A DNA stretch of 49,668 bases from Nitrospinota bacterium (GTDB taxonomy: Bacteria > Nitrospinota > Nitrospinia > Nitrospinales > VA-1), in contig JAQCGX010000026.1 of assembly GCA_027619975.1 (NCBI GenBank), positions 1 through 49,668 on the forward strand. Direction: 5' to 3'. The notes below the pieces were generated by a model, which was not told the origin of the DNA, did not search any database, and saw only the letters and a list, made by a program, of their open reading frames with translations. Of the stretch, positions 43,401 through 49,668 are shown in pieces. How positions within the stretch are numbered: position 1 is the first letter of the stretch; every line of letters starts with the position of its first letter. The translations under genes were made by a program, and so were the position numbers.

Positions 43401-43453
43401 GTGGAAATCAGAAAATGATTGCCACGGCAAAAAATTTATTAAAGAAACTTTGA
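40424..43453 (+). CDS. Fused membrane/spermidine synthase-like/TPR protein (1009 aa)
   Basis: A very large fusion. Residues about 1-460 hold many hydrophobic helices (MFS-like, two repeats each beginning with SGATGLIYEVVWTRLLTL or SGFCALVYQLTWNRILSLL). About 470-740 is a spermidine-synthase/class I methyltransferase-like domain with ALVIGQGSGITLG near 544 (SAM-type loop), DLVEISPAVIEGS and the family mark ISEPSNPWISGVGALFT near 618. Three or four TPR repeats (about 838-1000) form the tail. Known fused MFS/spermidine synthases have the first two parts; the polyamine activity is not proven for them. Starts with TTG at 40424 or 40433; no clear RBS is visible, perhaps coupled to the SUMF1 gene. 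Confidence 0.85.
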   Translation: MSPLSPISRTWVFLFFLISGATGLIYEVVWTRLLTLVMGNTHYSIATVLTTFMGGLALGSYVGGRVIDRFFNPLALYAVLEAAIGLYCLAIPSLIDWAFPLFKSIYLSSELSYSSSSFYRFLVCSAILIIPTSFMGATLPVLSKFVSTKPEFVGRDVGTLYAINTFGAVFGAATSAFVFMRLLGLNATIGIAAAFNIGIAAVIFFIFRPPLSRVHENMQTPKETETGPTPWKEGFILFGFAISGFCALVYQLTWNRILSLLLGSSVYAFSLILAIFILGLALGTVCFSRWMTRFKDLIKVFGFLQIGIGISALAALPFFGEIPFVNRWVYQNWDVDFTVVQWSNFLIIFSLLFAPTFFMGGQFPVVVKLLTRGISNLGRDVGRVYASNTVGTIIGSFVGGFLMVPVLGIQNSVLTAVLINVLLAAVLLWLAPSLSPRLKYYGVPFLVIFCIWGGRSMDAWDKAVISSGSFMPYRIKDLHEAEKKSNKILYYKEGTHTTVTTELAVSGNIFLRVNGKTDASLALDMRTQLLSGYLPMFLKENPQSALVIGQGSGITLGAVEQFAVKDIDLVEISPAVIEGSRYFGPFNHQALDDERLTIILEDGRNHVALSDKKYDVIISEPSNPWISGVGALFTIDFFHLLKARLSVDGVACIWVHTNMSPDSFKSITRSFTEVFPYVTMWESIVGDDYLLIGSSKEYGLPYEKVEKFLTQETIGHDLKRIGIQSVRDLFSLMLMDRDSIVQFSGDAPIHTDDNSLLEFNAPKYIYRDERDVLVRQLTPFIKVDNGFIKFSSLESDQRASVLEKLSTLDRSESQVAEIKRHARIDQLLDMAVNEVNSGDPVKALGYYEDILKMDPEHVMTYFNLGNVFNSLSRYEEAERAYQKTLSLNPYYVFGSVALSKLYISTRRPQQAVEVLEKVLEWYVGDSEVRLYLGLAYSLQKNSQRAVEEMEKALQLDSGNYSAHYYLGIQYQSINSRKAKKHLQAFIAQAEVEGGNQKMIATAKNLLKKL

Positions 43454-43617
43454 TCCGCAAAATAGATAACGTTATACTCCCCTCATCTTGAACTCAAAGA
43501 TAGCGATGCCATCGTTTTTCTATATTTGGTCCGCCCTCTGGCATGAGCCGGGAGAGCCTTCATTTTAATTAAATAAATGGACTTGATGATTCATTATTAC
43601 AAATTCAGAGGTTTATC

Positions 43618-44397
43618 ATGCCCACCAAGGTAAAGATACTGTGGGTTTTCTGCAATATCATAATTGTGCTTGGCTTTATTGAACTGTCTTATAGTAGAGA
43701 GATGGGGAGAGCCAGAGAATACGAGGAAACTCAGGAGAAAGTGGCCCTGGAAAGGGCGCAAGAGGGTGCAGTTATCAGCAAAATGAAAAAAGAGCAACCA
43801 GCCCCGCCGCCTGCCGATCCCCTGAAAGTGATCAAAGATCTCAATGCCCAGGGTAAATATGAAGAGGCCGCGAAACTGGCACAGAGCCTGTCTGAAAAGA
43901 ATCCAAAAAATTCCGCGCTTTATAGCTGGTGGGGAATATCCCTGGTTAAATCGGGACTAAGAAGCGCGGCCATCGAAAAGTTTGTAAGGTCCACCCAGTT
44001 GGATCCGACTAATTCTCAAGCGTTCCTTTACTGGGGATTGACTTTAGCAATGGATGGTCACTATCAGGATGCCCTTGAAAAATATAAAACGGTAATCCAA
44101 TTGACTCCTGAAAACGGTAATGCGTTTACTTATATGGCGGCTTCTCTCGATCAATTGGCACGGTACAAAGAAGCGGTGGAAAGTGCCAACCAGGCTCTGG
44201 AAATCAATCCATCGAATTCTGCGGCTTTTGAAGTGTTAATAGAGGCCCTTCGCCATTCGGAAGATTATCAAGGTGCGTGGGAAATTGTGGATCGGGCCAG
44301 GGAAGCGAATGTTGATATTTCGAAGAAAATAGTTGATGAATTGGCTGAAGCTCTGCCGAGAACCATAAAAACCCCTGAAAATAATGCGGATAACTAA
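43618..44397 (+). CDS. TPR-repeat protein, membrane-anchored or secreted
   Basis: A 259-residue protein with an N-terminal hydrophobic segment (VKILWVFCNIIIVLGFIEL) followed by a charged region rich in E, K, R, then four or so TPR units (from about residue 75: KVIKDLNAQGKYEEAAKLAQSL..., SALYSWWGISLVKSGLRSAA, SQAFLYWGLTLAMDGHYQDAL, NAFTYMAASLDQLARYKEAV). It is a protein-protein scaffold on the periplasmic side. The preceding gene also ends with TPR repeats. Confidence 0.8.
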   Translation: MPTKVKILWVFCNIIIVLGFIELSYSREMGRAREYEETQEKVALERAQEGAVISKMKKEQPAPPPADPLKVIKDLNAQGKYEEAAKLAQSLSEKNPKNSALYSWWGISLVKSGLRSAAIEKFVRSTQLDPTNSQAFLYWGLTLAMDGHYQDALEKYKTVIQLTPENGNAFTYMAASLDQLARYKEAVESANQALEINPSNSAAFEVLIEALRHSEDYQGAWEIVDRAREANVDISKKIVDELAEALPRTIKTPENNADN

Positions 44398-44599
44398 TAA
44401 ATTGTATTATCTTTAATTTGGCTATAGACGTTTCTTAATCAATCCTTTATGCTGTGATATGGTATGTCGATTAGGTTTTATTTGTGAGGCATCTTTTGGT
44501 ATAGTTACACCGGAATCGTGGTTCCGTAGAGGAAAGCCCAGTCTTAATCCCAAAAGAGGGTTGTCCCCTGAATAAATCAGTTTTATACGGGAGGTAAAA
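44398..44599. other. Leader before the MlaA-family gene
   Basis: About 200 bases with no gene. A CGGAA/TTCCG hairpin is near 44511-44526. The segment resembles a 5' untranslated leader, ending in the strong GGGAGG ribosome binding site before the GTG start. Confidence 0.35.
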
Positions 44600-45640
44600 G
44601 TGGTTAAAAGGTTGCGGGAAATTAAGGTTACTGGTTTAACTTTATGCCTTATGCTTCAATTGGTCGGTGTTCCTATGTCGGCGAATGCCAATTCCCTTCT
44701 TGATTCTCCAGAACCCAGGCATTTGGTGCAATCAATGCCGCAGTTCGTGTATGAAGTAGATGGAACCCTTTTAGCTCAAACCTCCGAAATCACCATATTG
44801 CTAGAGAAAAAAGTTTCCCCTGGAGATATCAAAAAAGATATAAAGCCGGAAATTCCTGAGGAAAAGAAGGTTTCCAAGAGTGACGATCTGGAGTCTGCTG
44901 AATCGGACCCGGAAAATGTAAAAAACTCCGAAGATATCGGGCAAATGGCTTCTGCCCTGGAAACAGCGCCATCCGCTAAATTTTATGAAGAACTGGAAGA
45001 TCCTTTTGGTCCGCCAAAAAAGAATGGGTTTCCTGAATTAAAGGATCCATTTGAAGGTTACAACCGCTTCATGTTCAACGTCAATGAACACCTCTACGAT
45101 TACCTTATGGAACCGGTCGCCCGTGGCTGGAGGTTTGTCCTTCCTGAAGATCTTCGGATTGTGATCCGCAATGCGTTTGATAATGCTCTGACTCCCGTAA
45201 AATTAGTCAGCACTTTGGTCCAGGGAGAGTGGGAAAAATCTGGACGAGTATTGAGCCGGGTCTTAATTAACACCACGGCGGGATTGGGAGGAATGCTTGA
45301 CGTTGCGGGTCAAGAATATGGCATTGAAAATGTTGATGAGGACTTTGATCAGGCTTTGGGGCATTACGATATTCCCACGGGTCCTTACATTGTTCTACCC
45401 TTTTTTGGACCTTCCACAGCCAGGAACGTATCTGGACGCGTGGTCGATTCCATTCTCAGCCCTACTATATTTTTCTCACCGGGATTTCTTGTCGGCGCTG
45501 GAATCACCACTGCAGAAACCACCAATGACATCTCGTTTATCATTGACGACAAAAAAGCGCTTGAAGAAAGCGCCATCGACGAATATGAAAGTGTCCGCGA
45601 TTTTTACCATCAATATAGAGAAGGTTTGTTAAAGAAATAA
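44600..45640 (+). CDS. mlaA: MlaA/VacJ-family outer-membrane lipid asymmetry protein, atypical N-terminus
   Basis: The C-terminal 215 residues (from about 150) are a MlaA domain: FEGYNRFMFNVNEHLYDY, VIRNAFDNALTPVKLVSTLVQGEWEKSG, INTTAGLGGMLDVA, DFDQALGHYDIPTGPYIVLPFFGPST. MlaA extracts misplaced phospholipid from the outer leaflet. Unlike E. coli MlaA this protein has no lipobox after its signal peptide (GVPMSANANS). Instead there is an acidic, low-complexity linker of about 110 residues. The start is a GTG at 44600 with GGGAGG upstream. The rest of the Mla pathway is not in the window. Confidence 0.88.
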   Translation: MVKRLREIKVTGLTLCLMLQLVGVPMSANANSLLDSPEPRHLVQSMPQFVYEVDGTLLAQTSEITILLEKKVSPGDIKKDIKPEIPEEKKVSKSDDLESAESDPENVKNSEDIGQMASALETAPSAKFYEELEDPFGPPKKNGFPELKDPFEGYNRFMFNVNEHLYDYLMEPVARGWRFVLPEDLRIVIRNAFDNALTPVKLVSTLVQGEWEKSGRVLSRVLINTTAGLGGMLDVAGQEYGIENVDEDFDQALGHYDIPTGPYIVLPFFGPSTARNVSGRVVDSILSPTIFFSPGFLVGAGITTAETTNDISFIIDDKKALEESAIDEYESVRDFYHQYREGLLKK

Positions 45641-45847
45641 TATCGTTTCCCTGTCATCTGATTATTGGCGTTGATCGCCCTTATCGGTTCGGGGAATATT
45701 TTTTTTCAATTCCACCGTCCTTATATTTCATCTTCCTGTCTCTTTGGGGTTCATTCCTGAGCCCACATTCTGTATCCTGTTGACATTCTAATTTATGGTA
45801 AGCAACCAAACTCGGAATAAACTTTTATTCCCTGAAGGAGTGTATTT

Positions 45848-48037
45848 GTGGAAACGCCCAAACACGAAAACCGGTTGATCACCGAAACCAGCCCTTACCT
45901 TTTACAGCATGCGCATAACCCTGTGGACTGGTACCCCTGGGGGCCGGAAGCGCTGGAAAAAGCCAGACAGGAAAACAAACCCATCTTTCTCAGCATCGGT
46001 TATTCCGCCTGCCATTGGTGCCACGTGATGGCCCATGAATCTTTTGAAGATGAAGAAACTGCGAAGCTCATGAATCAGTGGTTCATCAACATTAAAGTAG
46101 ACCGTGAGGAACGTCCGGATGTCGATGCTGTCTATATGAAAGCTCTGGTCGAGTTAACGGGGCACGGCGGGTGGCCGCTCAGTATTTTTTTGACGCCGGA
46201 GCAGGAACCATTTTATGCGGGGACTTATTTTCCGCCTTCCAAAAAATACAACCGGCCAGGATTTTCCGAAATTTTGCAGCAGGTGCATGAGAGATTCACT
46301 GGCCAAAAGGATGAGATTCAGTCGCGGGTAAAAACCATCATGAGTAAACTCAATCAAAGTCCAGCCGTAAAAAGTGGTGGTCAACTTCCGGGCGTGGATT
46401 TGATCGATCAGGCGTTTGCGATGCTGGAAAGCCGGCACGATTCCGAACACGGCGGGTTTGGACAAGGCATGAAATTTCCCGAGCCGATGGTATACACTCT
46501 GCTACTGAGACATTGGCAGAGGACGGGGTCGCAAGAGGCGATGGAGATACTGGATAAAAGTTTGACCTGCATGGCTGAGGGCGGCATCTACGATCATTTG
46601 GCTGGTGGGTTTCATCGTTACTCCACCGACCGGGAATGGATAGTTCCCCATTTCGAGAAGATGCTTTACGACAACGGTCTGTTAGCCAAATTATTCGTAG
46701 AAATGTTTCAGGCCACCAAACAGGAAATTTATAAAGTTACCGCTATTGGAACATTGGATTATATCCTGCGAGAAATGACGTCTGCCGAGGGGCCATTTTT
46801 CGCCAGTATGGATGCGGACACCGCAGGCGGGGAGGGCGAATATTATGTCTGGGAATTGAAAGAAGTTCTTAACCTTCTTGGTCCCCAGCACGCAAAGATA
46901 TTTGCCCGTGCGTATGGCATCACGCCGTCAGGAAAATTTGCAAAGAAGAATGTGCTGCATATTAAAGAGTCCATGGAAAAAGTTTCCGAGGCGGAGGGCA
47001 GAGCTATTTTTGAAGTCCAGCACATTTTGAACAAGGGCAAGCAAACTTTATGGGATGCCCGGAAGAAACGCGAGAAGCCCGATACAGATGAAAAAATAAT
47101 CACCGCCTGGAACGGGCTCATGATCACTGCTTTCAGTAAGGCCGCTTCCGTATTTGGCGAGAAGAAATATTGCGAAACCGCCAGCCGATCCGCACAGTTT
47201 ATTTGGGAGCATCAATGGAGCGAGAAAGGCCTGTTAAGAATCTATAAGGACGGGCAAAGTAAGATAGCCGGATGTCTCGACGATTACGCCTACTTTCTGG
47301 AAGGGCTGTTAGCGCTGTATGAGGCTTCGTTTGAGTATGGATGGATCGAGAAAGCCCGGCAGGTGGCCGATAAAATGATCGAAGAATTTTGGGACGAAAC
47401 AGACGGCGGGTTTTTTATGACCGGCAACAGCCAGCAACAATTGATCGCTCGTCTCAAAAACCCTGCCGATGAGGCGGTCCCCTCTGCCAACGCCATCGCC
47501 GCGCATTCCCTATTACAACTCGTGCATCTCACCGGTAAGAAGGAGTACCGGCAAAAAGTGGAGGCCATGCTGAAAGCCTATCAACCAAGAATGGAAAGAA
47601 GTCCGGCGGCGCATACCGGGTTACTATCAGCGTTGGACTACTATTTGGCATCACCCACGGAAGTGGTGTTTGCCGGACCCAAAGACGATAAGGCGTTTCA
47701 GGAAATGCGGGACACCGTGCAGGAGGATTTCCGTCCTCATAAAGTTTTGCTTTGGAGCGAGAATGAAAAGGTTCAAAAGGAACTGCCGCTCACCGAGGGG
47801 AGGTCGGCAGTCGGTGGCAAGGCCACGGTTTATCTGTGTCAAAAGCAGACCTGTCATCCACCTGTCCATTCGGGCCAGGCTTTGATGAATCTTCTGGAAC
47901 GGCCACAGGAAATCCGCCTTAATATTTTTGATCTGGATAAACGCGCCGCTGAGATTCAGGCTAAGGAACAGGATAAATTTTTTAGCGCCATGGGCGAGAT
48001 CTTCAAACACTCCGGCCTGGGTGGGAAGAAGCAATAG
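45848..48037 (+). CDS. DUF255 (YyaL/SPATA20-type) thioredoxin-fold protein
   Basis: A 729-residue cytosolic protein. Residues 1-165 are a thioredoxin-like domain with CHWC at about 56-59 ([18 protein letters not shown]), the rest an (alpha/alpha)6 barrel like N-acyl-glucosamine epimerases ([52 protein letters not shown]). The family, widespread, lacks an agreed function. The N-terminal opening [21 protein letters not shown] is diagnostic. It begins with GTG at 45848 after AAGGAGTGTATTT. Confidence 0.92.
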   Translation: METPKHENRLITETSPYLLQHAHNPVDWYPWGPEALEKARQENKPIFLSIGYSACHWCHVMAHESFEDEETAKLMNQWFINIKVDREERPDVDAVYMKALVELTGHGGWPLSIFLTPEQEPFYAGTYFPPSKKYNRPGFSEILQQVHERFTGQKDEIQSRVKTIMSKLNQSPAVKSGGQLPGVDLIDQAFAMLESRHDSEHGGFGQGMKFPEPMVYTLLLRHWQRTGSQEAMEILDKSLTCMAEGGIYDHLAGGFHRYSTDREWIVPHFEKMLYDNGLLAKLFVEMFQATKQEIYKVTAIGTLDYILREMTSAEGPFFASMDADTAGGEGEYYVWELKEVLNLLGPQHAKIFARAYGITPSGKFAKKNVLHIKESMEKVSEAEGRAIFEVQHILNKGKQTLWDARKKREKPDTDEKIITAWNGLMITAFSKAASVFGEKKYCETASRSAQFIWEHQWSEKGLLRIYKDGQSKIAGCLDDYAYFLEGLLALYEASFEYGWIEKARQVADKMIEEFWDETDGGFFMTGNSQQQLIARLKNPADEAVPSANAIAAHSLLQLVHLTGKKEYRQKVEAMLKAYQPRMERSPAAHTGLLSALDYYLASPTEVVFAGPKDDKAFQEMRDTVQEDFRPHKVLLWSENEKVQKELPLTEGRSAVGGKATVYLCQKQTCHPPVHSGQALMNLLERPQEIRLNIFDLDKRAAEIQAKEQDKFFSAMGEIFKHSGLGGKKQ

Positions 48038-48157
48038 CCTGTAAGAAAAACGTAGATGCAGTCAGGGAATGATCGGCTCCCTTTACTTTTTGGTAGTTTT
48101 TTTGATGATATCGAGGTATTCTGGTTGCGATAGGTGCAACCGGAATAGGTTTTTATT

Positions 48158-48442
48158 ATGAGTGACAAAACGACAATGGGTGTGAAGCTGGATGAAGCAA
48201 CCCGCAACCGACTCAAGAATCTTGGTAAAACCAAGGATCGTTCGCCTCATTGGCTGATGAAGGACGCCATCTCCCGTTATCTGGATAGAGAGGAAGAGAT
48301 TGAACGTCGTAATCATGAGGCCGACGAGGCTTGGAAAGAGTACCAAAAGACCGGCCAGTCTGTTAGCCACGAAGCCATGATGGAATGGTTTGATACCTGG
48401 GGAACAGATGAGGAAGGTCAATGCCCGCCAACAAAAAGCTGA
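48158..48442 (+). CDS. CopG/RHH-type antitoxin
   Basis: A 94-residue protein with an N-terminal ribbon-helix-helix (TMGVKLDEATRNRLKNLGKTKDRSPHWLMKDAISRYLDREEE) and an acidic C-terminus for toxin binding. It overlaps the toxin gene by 22 bases, as is usual for ParD/RelB-type antitoxins, and would repress its own operon through the RHH domain. The ATG at 48158 has only a weak upstream ribosome-binding signal. Whether it is ParD- or RelB-like cannot be fixed by eye. Confidence 0.85.
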   Translation: MSDKTTMGVKLDEATRNRLKNLGKTKDRSPHWLMKDAISRYLDREEEIERRNHEADEAWKEYQKTGQSVSHEAMMEWFDTWGTDEEGQCPPTKS

Positions 48443-48720
48443 TTTGGACGCTTCCCGCCCGAGAGGATATTATCCGGTTGCGGGAGTTCATCGAGCCGCA
48501 CAATCCTGAAGCCGCCCGCAGAGCCGCTGAAAATTTAAAGAAAGCGGCGTTGCTTCTTCTTGAGAATCCACATATAGGAAAGCCCGTCGAGCGCAGGGAG
48601 GATAGAGAATTGATCGTTCCTATCGGGAGGCGGGGTTACGTTATCCGCTATCGCGTTATGGGTGATGAAATTATCATCCTGCGCGTGTGGCACGGTCTTG
48701 AGGAAAAAGGAACAACTTGA
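48421..48720 (+). CDS. RelE/ParE-family toxin
   Basis: A 99-residue protein: LPAREDIIRLREFIEPHNPEAARRAAENLKKA (two helices), LENPHIGKPVERREDRELIVP and GYVIRYRVMGDEIIILRVWHG, the strand pattern of ParE/RelE toxins with the VxRVxHxxE end. RelE cuts ribosome-bound mRNA while ParE poisons DNA gyrase; the -VWHG- ending and RRY-like strand fit the ParE branch. Its ATG lies within the antitoxin end. Confidence 0.88.
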   Translation: MPANKKLIWTLPAREDIIRLREFIEPHNPEAARRAAENLKKAALLLLENPHIGKPVERREDRELIVPIGRRGYVIRYRVMGDEIIILRVWHGLEEKGTT

Positions 48721-48739
48721 CTTCTTACCCCCTTTTTAG

Positions 48740-48766
48740 ACAGGATTAACGGGATGTGCAGGATGG
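48740..48766 (+). repeat. Degenerate 9-base tandem repeat
   Basis: ACAGGATTA-ACGGGATGT-GCAGGATGG: three imperfect 9-base units just after the toxin gene. A related CAGGATTAACAGGAT repeat is frequent in bacterial intergenic DNA. Confidence 0.55.
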
Positions 48767-48789
48767 AAACCGCGGCCCAATATATGGTC

Positions 48790-48808
48790 AACCCCCTCAA
48801 GGGTTTTT
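48790..48808 (+). terminator. Candidate rho-independent terminator of the toxin-antitoxin operon
   Basis: AACCC (48790-48794) and GGGTT (48801-48805) around CCTCAA, followed by TTT (48806-48808). The stem is short. It stands 70 bases after the toxin stop. Confidence 0.4.
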
Positions 48809-48815
48809 ACAATCT

Positions 48816-48840
48816 CCTCTCCCTTCACTATAGGGAGAGG
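48816..48840. repeat. Intergenic palindrome
   Basis: CCTCTCCCT (48816-48824), loop TCACTAT, AGGGAGAGG (48832-48840), followed by TCGGGTGAGGGT. This pattern (CCTCTCCC...GGGAGAGG then GGGTGAGGG) recurs widely in Gram-negative genomes as a REP-like intergenic repeat. Confidence 0.7.
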
Positions 48841-48855
48841 TCGGGTGAGGGTGCT

Positions 48856-49545
48856 TCATACCCGTTCAAAAATGGCTTTGATGTTTCCGAATTCCGAGGA
48901 CCAAACTAAAACCTCTTTAAACCCGTGAGCTTCTAAAAGCTGTTTCAAATCCATTTCGGAATACAGGCAGACCGGTTCATGAATCTGATGCTTTAAAGCT
49001 ATTTCCTTGTTCAATGGCGAATAGCGGTCGTGAACCGCTTTTTCCCGATCCCGATAACCGACAGCAAGTTCCGTATCGATCCCCGATGCCGATAGGAACA
49101 CCCGCCCGCCTGTCTCCATTTTCTCTGCCATCATCTTGATTAACGCCTCCGCCTCCTCGAATTTCAAGTAGTGAATGAATCTCTGCGAGTACAGAATTTG
49201 AATCTTTTCAGGCAGGTCTTGTGGCAATAAAAGACGGGCGTCTTTTTGCAGAAATTTGATGTTTTGCAGATTCAACAGACCGGCGCATTGCGCAACCCTG
49301 TTTCCTATATCATTGGAATCGATGAGCAGGGTTTTGATGCCTGTAAGGGCAAGACGAGTTCCCTGAACTCCCAACCCGCATCCCAGATCGACCGCCGCCA
49401 GGTCATCGGACTTTTGCTCCAAGGCGAACTGAAGACATTTACGGTCCAGATCATCCATCCGCTGAGAAGAAATATCGACCCCTTGCGTTCCCGCGAGGTT
49501 TTGCATCTTGTCCCCATATAAATTTAGAATTGAATCATCGACCAT
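48856..49545 (-). CDS. Class I SAM-dependent methyltransferase
   Basis: A 229-residue methyltransferase-fold protein with motif I AAVDLGCGLGVQGTRLAL (SAM loop), DSNDIGN on strand 2 and KFLQKDARLLLPQ on strand 3, then SQRFIHYL. This is a typical Methyltransf_11/25 layout. The substrate is unknown. GGGGAT lies upstream of the ATG at 49545. The gene is separated from the toxin-antitoxin pair by about 130 bases of repeats. Confidence 0.82.
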   Translation of the reverse strand: MVDDSILNLYGDKMQNLAGTQGVDISSQRMDDLDRKCLQFALEQKSDDLAAVDLGCGLGVQGTRLALTGIKTLLIDSNDIGNRVAQCAGLLNLQNIKFLQKDARLLLPQDLPEKIQILYSQRFIHYLKFEEAEALIKMMAEKMETGGRVFLSASGIDTELAVGYRDREKAVHDRYSPLNKEIALKHQIHEPVCLYSEMDLKQLLEAHGFKEVLVWSSEFGNIKAIFERV

Positions 49546-49668
49546 TCCATATCCCCTGAGCCTTTTTGAAAAACCTGAAGAGAATCTATTTTATGATGGG
49601 CATCTCTAAAAATTAGTTTTCACAGAAAATAGACTCGTGTGCAAAATTTACTTAAATCAGTGGCACGG

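Noticed and set aside
1-49668. CRISPR arrays, tRNA or rRNA genes and insertion sequences
   Set aside because: No regularly spaced repeats, cloverleaf-like genes, ribosomal signatures or transposase motifs could be found by reading; a covariance-model scan would be needed to be final.

Overview
The window reads as chromosomal DNA from a Gram-negative, free-living bacterium. Outer-membrane functions (an MsbA-type exporter, an MlaA homologue, lipoproteins, a periplasm-facing MltG), futalosine-pathway menaquinone genes (mqnE and an UbiA/MqnP-type prenyltransferase), a compact chemotaxis cluster and a siroheme nitrite/sulfite reductase all fit a deep-branching, Deltaproteobacteria-like lineage. 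Nitrospinota is my best guess, but that is inference from gene content only. No rRNA, tRNA, CRISPR array, insertion sequence, prophage or recognisable defence island was seen.

Layout. 0.1-5 kb: an ABC exporter facing left, then a prenyltransferase and mqnE facing right, separated by a broken FRG-domain gene. 5-10.6 kb: a chemotaxis block cheY, cheX, cheA, cheW (right) and cheB (left); the CheA carries two CheW-like domains, and no cheR or receptor gene lies in the window. 10.8-19 kb: an ACT-domain regulator, peptide deformylase, a lipoprotein, an MscS channel, a sugar aminotransferase, two tiny membrane proteins, a SpoIIE-type phosphatase and a sugar epimerase. 19-25.4 kb: a tight leftward operon running sulfite/nitrite reductase-TusA fusion, yicC, gmk, hisC, mltG and a 42-residue membrane protein.

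25.4-36.8 kb: an ICMT-type methyltransferase, a 49-residue membrane protein, a CBS-pair protein and a CPA2 antiporter, then YraN, an Nfu protein, clpS, citrate synthase, a dicarboxylate/glutamate-type symporter overlapping a half-size TSUP permease, and small secreted or hypothetical proteins. 36.8-37.1 kb holds five perfect hairpins in a row. 38-45.6 kb: a DUF2203 protein, a HisN-like phosphatase, a SUMF1-fold protein without the catalytic cysteines, a 1009-residue membrane/spermidine-synthase/TPR fusion, a TPR protein and an MlaA-family protein lacking a lipobox. 45.8-49.6 kb: a DUF255 thioredoxin-fold protein, a toxin-antitoxin pair followed by repeat remnants, and a SAM methyltransferase.

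Most genes are housekeeping or conserved. The parts least explained by known families are the reductase fusion and the nested inverted repeat in front of it, three very small membrane proteins with excellent ribosome binding sites, the hairpin cluster at 36.8-37.1 kb, and the SUMF1/SpeE-fusion/TPR/MlaA stretch. I found no clear-cut novel system; these are candidates.
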